DNA of 64,000 nt from Microbulbifer sp. MI-G (GTDB lineage: Bacteria; Pseudomonadota; Gammaproteobacteria; Pseudomonadales; Cellvibrionaceae), in contig NZ_CP098023.1 of assembly GCF_030440425.1 (NCBI RefSeq), positions 1,849,501 to 1,913,500 of the forward strand, read 5' to 3'. A model generated the notes under the pieces. The model saw only the letters and a program-made list of their open reading frames with translations, was not told where the DNA came from and did not search any database. Each line of letters opens with the position of its first letter. The first letter of the stretch is position 1. Shown here piece after piece: positions 8,935 through 18,679 of the stretch. A program made the translations under genes and the position numbers.

Positions 8935-9459
8935 ATGTCCGAATGGTTACCAGTGATCATTATTGGCCTCGTCATTGGGTTGGTATTGGGGCCGGTGATG
9001 TGGCTGAAACCCAACCGTCGAGACCGCCAACTGGCGGACTTGCGCAGTCGGGCTGCGCGGGCGGGCATTACTGTGCAGATTCAGGCCCTTCCGGCCACCG
9101 CTGGCAGGGGGACTGCCGCCGTTTATTCCCATCGGTGGCAGGACCGCAAAGGGCTGCGGGTTGGCTGGACGCTCCAGCGCCAGCGGGTGGCGCACGAGTT
9201 GAATTTTGCCGGACGCTGGGATTGGGGTAGCGGTCCCGCTGCTCCCAAATCCGCCTGGCATTATCTGCATCAATTACTGGAAAAAGTGCCAGTGAACACC
9301 TATGCAGTCGTAGCCACTGATGTGGGATTAGGCATCCAGTGGGAGGAGTCGGGTGGAGGGCAGACCTTTGCACAACTGTTATCGGCACTGGCTGAATTCG
9401 GTCCGCTGATAGAGGGGGCCATTCGCAAACCGAGCCCGGTAAGGCCCGTGGAGAACTAG
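8935..9459 (+). CDS. Hypothetical protein with N-terminal membrane anchor
   Basis: Protein of 174 aa that I do not recognise as a named family. It begins with one hydrophobic helix (LPVIIIGLVIGLVLGPVMWL) followed by a basic stretch (KPNRRDRQLADLRSRAARAG), so the remainder is probably cytoplasmic. The soluble part is rich in Trp and Gly, with no catalytic motif evident. The ATG at 8935 is preferred over GTG/TTG codons just upstream because GGGGTGA sits seven bases before it. It stands alone between usp (divergent) and topA. Confidence 0.75.
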   Translation: MSEWLPVIIIGLVIGLVLGPVMWLKPNRRDRQLADLRSRAARAGITVQIQALPATAGRGTAAVYSHRWQDRKGLRVGWTLQRQRVAHELNFAGRWDWGSGPAAPKSAWHYLHQLLEKVPVNTYAVVATDVGLGIQWEESGGGQTFAQLLSALAEFGPLIEGAIRKPSPVRPVEN

Positions 9460-9673
9460 TCTTTCGAGGCCCGATACCCGCAAGAGGAGCCAGGTGCTAC
9501 GCCTCCTTCCCAGTCCTTTAAAGGGTGGGGATATTTGCTGTCTGGCACAGAAAATTGTCAGCTTTGCTTGACCGCGCACTGGCTGGAGCTTATATATTCG
9601 CGCAGCGCAAGCTTGGACTGGCAGCTTGCCGGGCCTTAAACAGCAGTAAATTTTTATTTCAAATCAGAGAGTT

Positions 9674-12361
9674 ATGGGTAAATCACTGGTCATTGTTGAA
9701 TCACCGGCCAAAGCGAAAACCATCAACAAATACCTCGGCAAGGACTTTGTGGTTAAGTCCAGCGTTGGCCATATTCGCGATTTGCCCACAGGTGGGGGCC
9801 GCAAAGGGCCTGTTGATGCTAAGGCGCGGGCGCGACGCGCGGCGGAAACCCGCAGGCTCTCCCCGGAGGCGAAAGCGGCATACAAGCGCAAAAAGAGTCA
9901 CGAGCAACTGATTAAACGCATGGGCATAGACCCGGATCACGGCTGGTTGGCACATTACGAAATCCTGCCAGGCAAGGAAAAAGTTGTCAGTGAATTGCGC
10001 AAGCTCGCCGAAAACGCTGACCATATCTACCTGGCGACGGACCTGGATCGCGAGGGAGAGGCAATCGCCTGGCATTTGCGCGAGGCCATCGGCGGTAGTG
10101 ACGACCGCTATCGCAGGGTAGTCTTTAACGAAATCACCAAGTCGGCAATTCAGGGCGCCTTCAAAGATCCCGGGCGATTGAATATCAACCGGGTGAATGC
10201 CCAGCAGGCACGGCGTTTTCTCGACCGTATTGTCGGGTATATGGTATCGCCGCTACTTTGGGAAAAAGTGGCCAGGGGGTTGTCTGCAGGGCGCGTGCAG
10301 TCTGTGGCCGTACGCCTTGTCGTGGAGCGGGAGCGGGAGATCCGTGCCTTTATTCCGGAAGAGTACTGGTCCCTGTTTGCAGACACAAAAACCGATAATG
10401 CCGACAAGCTGCGCCTTGAAGTCAAAAAGCAGGCAGGTCAGGTATTCCGGCCCGTCAATGAGGCCCAGGCGAATAGCGCCGTGCGGCAACTGGAGTCCAG
10501 TGCGTTTGTTGTTAGCGGGCGGGACGACAAACCGACCAGCTCCAAGCCCGGTGCCCCGTTTATCACCTCGACATTGCAGCAAGCGGCGAGCAACCGCCTC
10601 GGTTTCGGTGTGAAGAAGACCATGACCCTGGCTCAGCGTTTGTATGAAGCGGGGCATATTACCTACATGCGTACCGATTCCACTAATCTCAGTGGCGAGG
10701 CTGTGGAATCTGCCCGGGAATATATCGGCGAGCACTACGGCGATCCGTATCTGCCGAAGGTGCCTAACACCTACAGCAGCAAGGCAGGGGCCCAGGAGGC
10801 CCACGAGGCCATTCGACCCTCCGATGTGCGTGTGGGCCCGAATATGCTATCGGGGGCAGAACGCGATGCGGAAAGGCTCTACAACCTAATCTGGCAACAG
10901 TTTGTCGCCTGCCAGATGACGCCAGCACAATTTACCTCTACCTCAATCGTGGTCAGCGCCGGCGAATTTGAACTGCGCGCTCGCGGCCGGGTTATCCGCT
11001 TTGACGGGTTCCTCAAAGTGGCGCCTTCCGGGGGCAAAAAGGAGGAGGATCTGGAACTGCCGGACGTAAAAGTCGGCGACAGGCTCGCCCTGCAGAAATT
11101 GGACCCGAAACAACATTTCACCAAACCCCCAGCGCGTTTTAGTGAGGCGGCCCTGGTGAGAGAATTGGAAAAACGCGGCATTGGCCGGCCCTCCACCTAT
11201 GCGTCAATCATTTCCACCATTCAGGACCGCGGCTATGTGCGTTTGGAAAACCGGCGTTTCTACGCGGAAAAGATGGGCGACATTGTTACCGATCGCCTCA
11301 GTGAAAGCTTCAAAAATTTAATGGACTATGGTTTTACCGCGAACCTGGAAGAGTCCCTGGATGCGGTGGCCGAGGGGGAGAAAGGTTGGAAACAGTTACT
11401 CGATGAGTTCTATCGGGACTTCTCCGCTCGCCTGGAAAAGGCGCAGTCTACCGATAAGGGCATGCGTCGCAATACTCCGACTGACACGGATATTACCTGT
11501 AGCAGGTGCGGACGCCATATGCAAATTCGCACGGGTTCCACCGGGGTATTCCTGGGCTGTTCCGGTTATGCTCTGCCCCCGAAGGAGCGCTGCGTCAATA
11601 CCATGAACCTGGTATCCGGCGATGAGGCGGTGGATGCGGACACAGATGAGGAAGCGGAATCCCGCCTTTTGCGCGAGAAGCGCCGTTGCGCCAAATGTGG
11701 CACGGCCATGGACAGCTACCTGCTGGATGAGCACCGCAAGCTCCACATCTGTGGTAACAATCCAGATTGCAGCGGTTATGCAATTGAGCAGGGCACCTTT
11801 AAGATCAAAGGGTACGATGGCCCGGTGATCGAGTGTGACAAGTGCGGCAGTGACATGCAACTGAAGTCTGGCCGTTTTGGTAAGTACTTTGGTTGTACCA
11901 ATGAAGCTTGTAAAAACACCCGTAAGTTATTGAAAAATGGCCAACCGGCGCCGCCGAAAATGGACCCGGTGCCCATGCCGGAGCTGGTGTGCTTGAAAGT
12001 GGATGACCACTATATTCTGCGCGATGGTGCCACCGGGCTTTTCCTGGCCGCGAGTCAGTTCCCTAAAAAACGCGAAACACGCGCCCCCCTGGTCAAAGAG
12101 TTACTGCCTCACCAGAGCGAAATCGACCCCAAGTACAGCTTCCTTTTTTCTGCCCCGCTCAAAGACAACGAGGGGCGGGACACGGTGGTGCGTTTCAGTC
12201 GTAAGATGCAGCAGCAATATGTGCAGTCTGAAGAGGGGGGCAAAGCGACAGGATGGCGTGCTTTCTATCGCGAAGGCACTTGGCAGGTTGAGCCCGGTGG
12301 TAAAAGCACCGCTGCCAGACGTAAACCCCCGCGCAAGAAAGCCGCTCAAGGTAATCAATGA
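9674..12361 (+). CDS. topA: DNA topoisomerase I
   Basis: Type IA topoisomerase that relaxes negative supercoils. It has 895 aa, similar to E. coli TopA (865). The N-terminal TOPRIM domain ([17 protein letters not shown]; later [11 protein letters not shown]) binds Mg. The active-site tyrosine is Y331 in [12 protein letters not shown]. Three C-terminal zinc ribbons follow: CSRCG...CSGY, CAKCG...CSGY and CDKCG...CTNEAC, then a lysine-rich tail. The start ATG is at 9674, following GAGAGTT. The stop overlaps the next gene (ATGA at 12358-12361), so the DUF6586-type gene is translationally coupled, as in Pseudomonas. Confidence 0.97.
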   Translation: MGKSLVIVESPAKAKTINKYLGKDFVVKSSVGHIRDLPTGGGRKGPVDAKARARRAAETRRLSPEAKAAYKRKKSHEQLIKRMGIDPDHGWLAHYEILPGKEKVVSELRKLAENADHIYLATDLDREGEAIAWHLREAIGGSDDRYRRVVFNEITKSAIQGAFKDPGRLNINRVNAQQARRFLDRIVGYMVSPLLWEKVARGLSAGRVQSVAVRLVVEREREIRAFIPEEYWSLFADTKTDNADKLRLEVKKQAGQVFRPVNEAQANSAVRQLESSAFVVSGRDDKPTSSKPGAPFITSTLQQAASNRLGFGVKKTMTLAQRLYEAGHITYMRTDSTNLSGEAVESAREYIGEHYGDPYLPKVPNTYSSKAGAQEAHEAIRPSDVRVGPNMLSGAERDAERLYNLIWQQFVACQMTPAQFTSTSIVVSAGEFELRARGRVIRFDGFLKVAPSGGKKEEDLELPDVKVGDRLALQKLDPKQHFTKPPARFSEAALVRELEKRGIGRPSTYASIISTIQDRGYVRLENRRFYAEKMGDIVTDRLSESFKNLMDYGFTANLEESLDAVAEGEKGWKQLLDEFYRDFSARLEKAQSTDKGMRRNTPTDTDITCSRCGRHMQIRTGSTGVFLGCSGYALPPKERCVNTMNLVSGDEAVDADTDEEAESRLLREKRRCAKCGTAMDSYLLDEHRKLHICGNNPDCSGYAIEQGTFKIKGYDGPVIECDKCGSDMQLKSGRFGKYFGCTNEACKNTRKLLKNGQPAPPKMDPVPMPELVCLKVDDHYILRDGATGLFLAASQFPKKRETRAPLVKELLPHQSEIDPKYSFLFSAPLKDNEGRDTVVRFSRKMQQQYVQSEEGGKATGWRAFYREGTWQVEPGGKSTAARRKPPRKKAAQGNQ

Positions 12362-12852
12362 CGAATCTCTATACGGGTCTGGTTGTCTCTGCGCTGCGCA
12401 AATGCCAGCTGTTGTTACAGTTGTCTGGCGAATCTGCCTTGCAAAACAGGGCCCTGCAAGAGGCGGCCCTGTTTCAGTTGTGGAAAGCCTACAAGGCTTA
12501 CCTCGCTGAGCTGGCAAATGAATTGCAATTGGGTTTCGAGCCCGAGTCATTGCAAGTAGTCCTGGATAGTCTCAAGAGCCGGGGAGTGGTCAGTAGTGAG
12601 GCCAGGGAATTGTCCTTGCTCTACGCTGATCCAGATAGCTGGTTGAGCAAGCTGCTTCAATGCTGGAGAAAGCTGCAGCAGTATGCTCCCACACCCACAA
12701 TGGAATCCGCGCGGAAAGGGGCAAACCTGATCCCACTGTGCAGTATGGCCTCCCCCACATCCGGTGCGCTTTCTGCTGAAATACTGCTGAAGTGGCATGG
12801 TGCTCTGAGCGAGTTGGTGCGCAGGCAGCGCGCCAGTTTGGAGGAGTGTTAA
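12358..12852 (+). CDS. DUF6586-type protein downstream of topA
   Basis: Cytoplasmic protein of 164 aa, mostly helical and leucine-rich, with no catalytic motif. It resembles the small proteins encoded directly after topA in Pseudomonas (PA3010 position), recalled as DUF6586. It overlaps the topA stop by four bases and is likely co-transcribed. Its function is unknown. Confidence is good that it is a gene, moderate for the family name. Confidence 0.8.
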   Translation: MTNLYTGLVVSALRKCQLLLQLSGESALQNRALQEAALFQLWKAYKAYLAELANELQLGFEPESLQVVLDSLKSRGVVSSEARELSLLYADPDSWLSKLLQCWRKLQQYAPTPTMESARKGANLIPLCSMASPTSGALSAEILLKWHGALSELVRRQRASLEEC

Positions 12853-12955
12853 GGGTACCTGTGTACCATTTGCTTCGCTTGACTGCGCCCACTGAAACTT
12901 ATAAATAGCCTGTGTTACACTGGGCGCAAATTGATTTGTGGTGAAGGAAAAGCAA

Positions 12956-13213
12956 ATGTCCTCCGAAACTTTTGAGATTATCGAACTGGCCAATGGCGAT
13001 GTGGCTTTGCGTCGCAGCGGCCACAAGGAGGACCCTCTGGTGAGTATCCATTTCTCAGCCGAGAGTCTCCAGTTTATGAGAAAACACAAGGTGGCTATTG
13101 CCCGGGCTATGCTGGAAGCGGGCATTGAGGCTGTACACAATCTGGATGACCTGGAGCCGGGTTACTTTGAGGAAGACGAGGAATCACTGCCGGTTAACCA
13201 TACGATCCATTGA
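12956..13213 (+). CDS. Small conserved hypothetical protein (PA3009-like position)
   Basis: Acidic protein of 85 aa: MSSETFEIIELANGDVALRR at the N-terminus and a DLEPGYFEEDEE acidic tail. No membrane or catalytic motif. The ATG at 12956 is preferred to an upstream in-frame start because GAAGGA lies a few bases before it. Position after topA and the DUF6586-type gene, and before lexA, matches the Pseudomonas order. It is followed by a strong terminator hairpin. Function unknown. Confidence 0.82.
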   Translation: MSSETFEIIELANGDVALRRSGHKEDPLVSIHFSAESLQFMRKHKVAIARAMLEAGIEAVHNLDDLEPGYFEEDEESLPVNHTIH

Positions 13214-13239
13214 TCGAGGGGTTACCCCGAAGAGGTTTC

Positions 13240-13265
13240 AACAGCGGCCAATGGCCGCTGTTTTT
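13240..13265 (+). terminator. Rho-independent terminator
   Basis: Ten-base-pair stem AACAGCGGCC / GGCCGCTGTT with an AAT loop and a run of T at 13261-13265. It ends the topA-linked transcript and sits between this gene set and the convergent lexA. Confidence 0.85.
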
Positions 13266-13285
13266 CGTATTAAGGCGTGATCAAA

Positions 13286-13891
13286 TCAAGGGGTTTGGCG
13301 AATGACGCCCACCGCCAGCCCCTCAATCACAAAGTGGTTGTCCCGCATATCCACCTGAATGATGTCGAAGTCCTCATTTTCAGGCAGCAACTGCACCGCC
13401 GCCTGGTTGCCTTTGCGGCGGAAGCGTTTCACGGTGACCTCCTCGTCAATACGTGCCACAACAATCTGCCCATTCCTGACCTGCTCGGTTTTCTGTACCG
13501 CGAGCAGATCCCCGTCGAGTATGCCCGCATCGCGCATACTCATCCCGTGTACCCGGAGCAGGTAGTCTGCCGGCGGGCGAAAGAAGTTGGCAGGGAGATG
13601 GCAATAGTCCTCGATGTGTTCTGCCGCGAGAATGGGGTGGCCTGCGGCAACACGACCAATGATGGGAAGGCCGGATTGGTGGTCGGGAATCCGAATGCCG
13701 CGGGAAGCGCCGGCGACCATCTCAATGGCTCCTTTGCGCGCCAGGGCTTTCAGGTGCTCTTCTGCGGCATTGGGTGACCGGAAGCCCAGCTCCTGGGCAA
13801 TTTCCGCCCGGGTTGGCGGATAACCAGTTTCTTCCAAATAGGTTTTGATCAGCTCTAGTACTTGGGTTTGTCGGGCAGTGAGATTGGTCAT
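13286..13891 (-). CDS. lexA: SOS repressor LexA
   Basis: Repressor and autoprotease of the SOS response, 201 aa. The N-terminal winged HTH ([20 protein letters not shown], then [10 protein letters not shown]) binds the SOS box. The RecA-stimulated cleavage site is A83-G84 in RVAAGHP. The catalytic dyad is S118 (VHGMSMRD) and K155 (VTVKRF). The start is ATG at 13891, 16 bases from the nearest LexA box. Two boxes upstream imply autoregulation. The gene converges on the small gene at 12956 and diverges from the LOG-family gene. The sulA partner seen beside lexA in Pseudomonas is absent here. Confidence 0.98.
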   Translation of the reverse strand: MTNLTARQTQVLELIKTYLEETGYPPTRAEIAQELGFRSPNAAEEHLKALARKGAIEMVAGASRGIRIPDHQSGLPIIGRVAAGHPILAAEHIEDYCHLPANFFRPPADYLLRVHGMSMRDAGILDGDLLAVQKTEQVRNGQIVVARIDEEVTVKRFRRKGNQAAVQLLPENEDFDIIQVDMRDNHFVIEGLAVGVIRQTP

Positions 13892-13907
13892 GGGGTTACC
13901 TGGTATT

Positions 13908-13923
13908 CTGTATTTTTATACAG
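13908..13923. promoter_or_regulatory. LexA box 1 of lexA
   Basis: CTG-tatttttata-CAG is a perfect match to the gammaproteobacterial SOS box CTG-N10-CAG with the favoured A/T core. It lies 17 bases upstream of the lexA start codon. Confidence 0.9.
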
Positions 13924-13926
13924 TTG

Positions 13927-13942
13927 CTGGGATTATATACAG
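13927..13942. promoter_or_regulatory. LexA box 2 of lexA
   Basis: CTG-ggattatata-CAG has the correct CTG-N10-CAG spacing, three bases beyond box 1. Tandem boxes at lexA are also known in E. coli. Confidence 0.8.
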
Positions 13943-14051
13943 AATTGATGTCTATGCAATCCCAATGCACCCCCGCTGTATATGCTGCTACATTGGTTAT
14001 GAAAACTGGGAATGAAACACGATTGTTGAAAGGCCTGACAGAGAGGGAACG

Positions 14052-14690
14052 ATGCTGGATGCAAAAATGGCCGAGGCATGGCGGGTGCTGCGTATACAGT
14101 CGGAGTTGGTAGATGGCATTGAGCGTTTGATTGCACTCAGTGGCGCGGTTACGGTTTTTGGGGGCGCGCGTTTTACCGAGAGTAGCCCCGAGTACCGGCA
14201 GGGTGTGAAGCTCGGTGAGCTATTGGCCGCAGAGGGTATTTCGGTAATCACCGGTGGAGGACCGGGTTTGATGGAGGCGTGTAATCGCGGAGCTTTTGCC
14301 CTGCCGGGTACTTCAATTGGGTTGAACATTGAGCTTCCTTTTGAACAGACAGCCAACCCGTATCAGGATATCAGTTTAAATTTCCGTTATTTCTTTGTGC
14401 GTAAATTTATGTTTGTCAAACACGCTGTGGGCTTTGTGGGTCTGCCGGGGGGTTACGGTACTTTGGATGAATTGTTTGAGGCATTAACTTTGGTTCAGAC
14501 ACAAAAAGTGCGGCGGTTTCCCATTGTATTAGTGGATAGAAACTACTGGCGTGGTCTCTACAACTGGCTGGTGGATACGGTCTTGGAGCGAGATTGCATT
14601 GATGCAGGCGATCTGGATTTATTCCATATCGTGGAAACGGTAGAGGAGGCGGCAGACCTGATACTGCAATTTATGCGGCCCCAGGAGTAA
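14052..14690 (+). CDS. LOG family (TIGR00730) Rossmann-fold nucleotide phosphoribohydrolase
   Basis: Predicted nucleoside monophosphate phosphoribohydrolase of the LOG/YgdH-like family, 212 aa. The family fingerprint is present: GGARFTESSPEY near the N-terminus, TGGGPGLMEACNRGA, and LPGGYGTLDELFEALT (PGGxGTxxE) in the C-terminal half. It probably acts in the cytoplasm on purine nucleotides; cytokinin production is known for some relatives and cannot be inferred. The start ATG at 14052 follows AGAGGGA. It is read away from lexA. Confidence 0.88.
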   Translation: MLDAKMAEAWRVLRIQSELVDGIERLIALSGAVTVFGGARFTESSPEYRQGVKLGELLAAEGISVITGGGPGLMEACNRGAFALPGTSIGLNIELPFEQTANPYQDISLNFRYFFVRKFMFVKHAVGFVGLPGGYGTLDELFEALTLVQTQKVRRFPIVLVDRNYWRGLYNWLVDTVLERDCIDAGDLDLFHIVETVEEAADLILQFMRPQE

Positions 14691-15065
14691 GCGGAATTTT
14701 TCCCGTGTGTTGCGCCTGCCTCCTTCTCGTATTTTAATCGGCAAACAAAGCGTCGCATTTAAAAAACAACGCAATTGAACGGGCTGCTTTTGTGACTCGC
14801 ACCGGCCCGGAGCTGCTGGCTGCGCCGCTTGTGTTGCAATGACCCGGCAATGTATGCCACGGCCGGGTTAGCCATAACTGAGCGAATCATACCTCTCCAA
14901 AGGAGCGGTCTGTATCGACAATGTGCTCCCAACCGCTAGCCCCCTGATCACAGCCTCAATGATTGATCGGGATGTGGGAGTAGAATAGGGTGTCGACAGA
15001 CCGGCGGTGGAGTGTGCTAGTCTGGCCAGAATCAAACACCTGTTTTAAATCCTGGTTGACTGCTT
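14691..15065. other. Intergenic region upstream of psrA
   Basis: No gene is seen. One 7-base-pair hairpin (ACCCGGC at 14842-14848, GCCGGGT at 14862-14868) without a T-run is present. The candidate PsrA operator at 15033-15046 lies at its downstream end. Confidence 0.5.
15033..15046. promoter_or_regulatory. Candidate PsrA autoregulatory operator
   Basis: CAAAC-acct-GTTTT is an imperfect palindrome matching the published Pseudomonas PsrA motif (G/C)AAAC(N2-4)GTTT(G/C) in all but its last base. It lies 19 bases before the start codon of the psrA-like gene, a place suited to autorepression. Confidence 0.55.
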
Positions 15066-15698
15066 ATGAGCCATACGGACACCGTTAGCCGCATACTGGA
15101 CGCCGCAGAGATCCTGTTTGCGGAGCGCGGCTTTACCGAGACATCCTTAAGGACAATTACCAGCACGGCCGGGGTCAACCTGGCCGCCGTCAATTATCAC
15201 TTTGGTTCAAAGAAGGCATTGATTCAGGCGGTGTTTGAACGTTTTTTAACCCCGTTCACCTGCGCGCTGGAGTCAGAACTGGACGGGTGTGCTGCATCTG
15301 GTCGACACCTGCGTGTGGAAGACCTGCTGGGGAGTCTCTACCGGGTGGGGCTCGGCAGCCTCGGTGAACATGGTCGCGATCCCCAGCGTTTCATGCGCCT
15401 TTTAGGGTTGGCCTATACGCAGTTCCAGGGGCATTTGCGCCGTTTTATCGTGTCCCGGTATGGCGATAGCTACCGCCGTTTTGCCGGTCTGCTGGCAGAG
15501 GCCCTCCCCGGGATAGACCCCGTCACCTTCTACTGGCGCCTGTACTTCATGCTGGGTGCAACCATCTTTACACTGTCGAGTTTCGATGCCATAGAGGCTA
15601 TCCTGAGAGAGGATTTTGGTGCGCAGAGCAGTTTGCCAGAGACCCTGGAACGACTGGTGCCTGCTGCCGCTGCCATGCTACAGGTTGTTGAAACATAG
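15066..15698 (+). CDS. psrA: TetR-family regulator PsrA
   Basis: TetR-type repressor, 210 aa. In Pseudomonas PsrA senses long-chain fatty acids and controls rpoS and beta-oxidation genes. The DNA-binding part (RILDAAEILFAERGFTETSL, TSTAGVNLAAVNYHFGSKKA) is nearly the same as PsrA. The C-terminal half retains RFMRLLGLAYTQFQGHLRRF and FYWRLYFMLGATIFT. The gene lies between lexA and nagZ exactly as in Pseudomonas. Start ATG 15066. The identity rests on similarity and synteny; the effector and regulon here are inferred. Confidence 0.85.
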   Translation: MSHTDTVSRILDAAEILFAERGFTETSLRTITSTAGVNLAAVNYHFGSKKALIQAVFERFLTPFTCALESELDGCAASGRHLRVEDLLGSLYRVGLGSLGEHGRDPQRFMRLLGLAYTQFQGHLRRFIVSRYGDSYRRFAGLLAEALPGIDPVTFYWRLYFMLGATIFTLSSFDAIEAILREDFGAQSSLPETLERLVPAAAAMLQVVET

Positions 15699-15745
15699 CC
15701 TCTGAAAGGGGTGTTCAGGCGGCGGAACTATTCAAGGAGCTTATT

Positions 15746-16762
15746 ATGTCCGCACCGCTGGGACCGATTATGGTCGATATCGAGGGACTTGAACTTTCCA
15801 GTGAGGATTGTGAATTGCTGCAGCATCCACTCGTGGGAGGGGTGATTTTTTTCGCGCGTAACTACCACAACCGGGCCCAATTGCAGGAGTTGATCGCGGC
15901 GATCCGTGCGTTGCGCCCGGAGTTGTTGTTGGCTGTCGATCAGGAAGGGGGCAGGGTCCAGCGTTTTCGCGATGAATTTACCCGTCTGCCATCCCTGCAG
16001 TCCCTGTCCGCAAGAGCCTCACAAAAGCAATTGCGGGATGTGGGTTGGCTGTTGGCAGCGGAATTGCTGGCAGTGGGAGTGGATTTCAGTTTTGCGCCGG
16101 TTTTGGATGCAGATGATGCCTACAGTCGGGTTATTGGTGACCGCAGTTTTTGCGCAGATCCGAAACGCCTGACGGCATTTGTACGCCCATTTATTCAGGG
16201 TATGCGGGAGGCGGGCATGGCGGCTACCGGCAAGCATTTTCCCGGCCACGGCCACGTGCTTGAAGACAGCCATATGGAATTGCCCGAGGATGGGCGCACC
16301 CTGGATCAGGTGATGGAGTCCGATGCCTTGCCATTTATTGATTGTATCGGTACCTCGGAGCTGGACGCAGTGATGCCGGCTCATATTCACTTCGTGAATG
16401 TCGATGACCGGCCTGTGGGCTTTTCCCGCTACTGGCTACAGGATATCCTGCGGGGACGCCTTGGCTTTGACGGGGTTATCATTAGCGATGACCTTTCCAT
16501 GAAAGGTGCCGCTATCATTGGCGGCTATGGGGAGAGAATTCGGGCTGCCCTGGAGGCCGGCTGCGATATGGGGGTAGTGTGCAACAATCGTGAGGGGGCC
16601 CGGGAAGCCCTCGCCGCCCTGCAGGGGTTTGTGCCACAACCAGAATCCCGTGTGCGCCTGAGCGCCATGCGCGGCAGGCCCTCTATCACTGCCTGGGCTG
16701 AACTGGAAACGAATGCCCGTTGGCACAGAACGCGCGACTGGCTTTCAACCTGGCACCATTGA
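15746..16762 (+). CDS. nagZ: Beta-N-acetylhexosaminidase NagZ
   Basis: Cytoplasmic glycoside hydrolase family 3 enzyme that removes GlcNAc from anhydromuropeptides in cell-wall recycling, 338 aa. Family motifs: LLAVDQEGGRVQRF, KHFPGHGHVLEDSH (the catalytic His loop of NagZ), MPAHIHF, and the nucleophile Asp in IISDDLSMKGA. ATG 15746 has AAGGAG upstream (15735-15740). It probably shares a transcript with psrA, 47 bases upstream. Functionally it works downstream of Slt. Confidence 0.96.
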   Translation: MSAPLGPIMVDIEGLELSSEDCELLQHPLVGGVIFFARNYHNRAQLQELIAAIRALRPELLLAVDQEGGRVQRFRDEFTRLPSLQSLSARASQKQLRDVGWLLAAELLAVGVDFSFAPVLDADDAYSRVIGDRSFCADPKRLTAFVRPFIQGMREAGMAATGKHFPGHGHVLEDSHMELPEDGRTLDQVMESDALPFIDCIGTSELDAVMPAHIHFVNVDDRPVGFSRYWLQDILRGRLGFDGVIISDDLSMKGAAIIGGYGERIRAALEAGCDMGVVCNNREGAREALAALQGFVPQPESRVRLSAMRGRPSITAWAELETNARWHRTRDWLSTWHH

Positions 16763-17068
16763 CTGCCGCCGGGTGGATCGCTGTGGATTGTTGGTTCTTC
16801 AGAGTATCCATGGCACGCGTTTTAGCCTAGAGAATTTCCGGGTATTCAGCGGCCGTGAACCCTCTGCCCTACCTGTCCGATGAGATCGTCAAGACAAATG
16901 GGCTGACTCTGCGTTACAGCGCCATCGCGGTTGCGTCTGAGATTGTTGGCTTGGTGCCAATAAGGTATTGAGATTACCTCTGGCTGTGGTGCCAGGGTAG
17001 CCCCACCCTAAGGTGGAAGCGTTGAGGAGGTAGGGGGCTGTAACGTTGTTAGCATTTAGGGGGTATTG
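16763..17068. other. Intergenic region, nothing recognised
   Basis: Between nagZ and the mscS-type gene. No open frame with protein-like content, hairpin with T-run, or RNA gene was recognised; a promoter for the next gene is likely but not clear. Confidence 0.5.
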
Positions 17069-18190
17069 GTGGAATCTGTAGAGCACTTACTTCTGACCTG
17101 GTTTGGTGAGAATCGCGCCTGGATCGTGATCGTCTTCCTGTTCGTGCTGATTGCGGCAGTAGTTGCCTGGATGTATGGCCGTTTCGTCCTGCGGTTCGCA
17201 GCTCGGGCTGAAAAGACAGAAAATCCCTGGGATGATGCCCTGGTGCGGGCACTGTCGCCCCCGGGGCAGGTTTTGGCGTGGCTACTGGGACTGACGCTTG
17301 CGGCGCAGTATGCCGGACGGGCAACCGGTGCGGAAATCTTCTCTGTGGCAGAACCGGTGCGTGAGATAGGGCTGATCCTGGTTCTGGCCTGGTTTGCCTG
17401 GCGCTTCTCCCACAGTATCGAGTGCAACCTGAGCAATCCCCGCTATATCGGCAAGCCGATGGATGCAACCACGGTACGCGCGATCGGCAAGCTTGTCAGG
17501 GCCTCTATAGCCGTTACCGCTGGCATTGTGATTATGCAGTTTCTGGGCTACAGCGTGAGTGGCCTGCTGGCGTTTGGTGGGATCGGTGGACTGGCAGTCG
17601 GTTTCGCGGCCAAGGACCTGCTGGCGAATTTTTTTGGTGGCCTGATGATCTATCTGGACCGCCCCTTTGCGGTGGGGGACTGGATTCGATCGCCAGATAA
17701 GGAGATTGAGGGCACAGTTGAGGATATTGGTTGGCGCCTTACCCGGATACGCACATTCGATCTGCGCCCGGTCTATGTGCCCAATAGCATTTTCACTCAG
17801 ATCGCAGTAGAAAACCCTTCTCGTATGCTAAACCGAAGGATTTTCGAAACTATTGGAATCCGTTATGAAGACGCGCACTTGATGGCGCCGATTGTTTCAG
17901 ATGTAAAGGCAATGCTACAGCGACACCCTGAAATAGATGTCAATCGAACACTTATCGTTAACTTCAACAGCTTTGCCGCCTCATCGTTGGATTTCTTTGT
18001 ATATACGTTTACGCGAACGACGGACTGGATCCGTTTTCACGAGATTAAGCAGGAGATTTTGTTATCAATCTTGAAGATTGTCGAGAGCCACGGCGCTTCC
18101 TGTGCATTTCCTACCTCTACCGTGCATATTGCCGATATTCCTTCATTAACGCAGGAAGCGGTGTGTGACAGCTCGCCGCAGGTACAATAA
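17069..18190 (+). CDS. MscS-family mechanosensitive ion channel
   Basis: Inner-membrane tension-gated channel that protects against osmotic downshock, 373 aa. Several N-terminal membrane helices precede the pore helix and MscS beta domain: GVSGLLAFGGIGGLAVGFAA, then KDLLANFFGGLMIYLDRPFAVGDWI, and VPNSIFTQIAVENPSR. The C-terminal alpha/beta domain is complete. A GTG start at 17069 is chosen because AGGGGG (17058-17063) sits five bases before it; a TTG one codon upstream is closer to that site than usual. It reads alone between nagZ and the cold-shock gene. Confidence 0.92.
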   Translation: MESVEHLLLTWFGENRAWIVIVFLFVLIAAVVAWMYGRFVLRFAARAEKTENPWDDALVRALSPPGQVLAWLLGLTLAAQYAGRATGAEIFSVAEPVREIGLILVLAWFAWRFSHSIECNLSNPRYIGKPMDATTVRAIGKLVRASIAVTAGIVIMQFLGYSVSGLLAFGGIGGLAVGFAAKDLLANFFGGLMIYLDRPFAVGDWIRSPDKEIEGTVEDIGWRLTRIRTFDLRPVYVPNSIFTQIAVENPSRMLNRRIFETIGIRYEDAHLMAPIVSDVKAMLQRHPEIDVNRTLIVNFNSFAASSLDFFVYTFTRTTDWIRFHEIKQEILLSILKIVESHGASCAFPTSTVHIADIPSLTQEAVCDSSPQVQ

Positions 18191-18463
18191 GATACATGGG
18201 AGTCATATTAATACTGCCCTTTACTAGGCTTTTGACGGTTAATTACGCGGATAGGTACAAAGCTAGTATTTATTTCACATAGAAAACTAGACACTGGCGC
18301 TATTTTATCTAAAAATCAGTTTACGTTCGCTGGATTTCTGTCCAAAGGATGATTCAAGATAGCATTCTGCACTGTGCAGTCTGTTAACAATAGGGTGGCG
18401 TTTGTCCCTCTTTACGCATGGGGTAATAGAGGTAGGCGCAATAACAATAATGAGGTTGTCTCA
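18191..18463 (+). promoter_or_regulatory. Leader region of the cold-shock gene
   Basis: A+T-rich stretch of 273 bases before the csp start. Long 5' leaders are usual for cspA-type genes, where structure controls translation at low temperature. No specific cold-shock box was identified, so this is placement only. Confidence 0.35.
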
Positions 18464-18679
18464 ATGAGTGATCGCGTTACAGGTACTGTGAAGTGGTTTA
18501 ATAACGCAAGGGGTTATGGCTTCATCACCTGTGGAGAAGGAACTGAAGATATTTTTGTTCACTACCGCAGCATCCGCGGTGAGGGTTATAAGACCCTTAA
18601 TGAGGGGCAGGCGGTTGAGTTCGAAATGCAACAAGGTGACAAAGGACTGCTGGCGGAAGATGTTGTTCCCTGTGAGTGA
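18464..18679 (+). CDS. Cold-shock domain protein (CspA family)
   Basis: Single OB-fold RNA/DNA chaperone of 71 aa. Both nucleic-acid-binding motifs are present: RNP1 GYGFI within [13 protein letters not shown] and RNP2 DIFVH. The ATG at 18464 is the natural start of the domain ([12 protein letters not shown]); open frame upstream is leader sequence. It is followed about 80 bases later by a strong terminator. Whether it is induced by cold or constitutive cannot be told. Confidence 0.95.
   Translation: MSDRVTGTVKWFNNARGYGFITCGEGTEDIFVHYRSIRGEGYKTLNEGQAVEFEMQQGDKGLLAEDVVPCE

Noticed and set aside
13976..13991. Third LexA-like half site CTGTATATG near lexA
   Set aside because: The second half reads TAC instead of CAG at the correct spacing.
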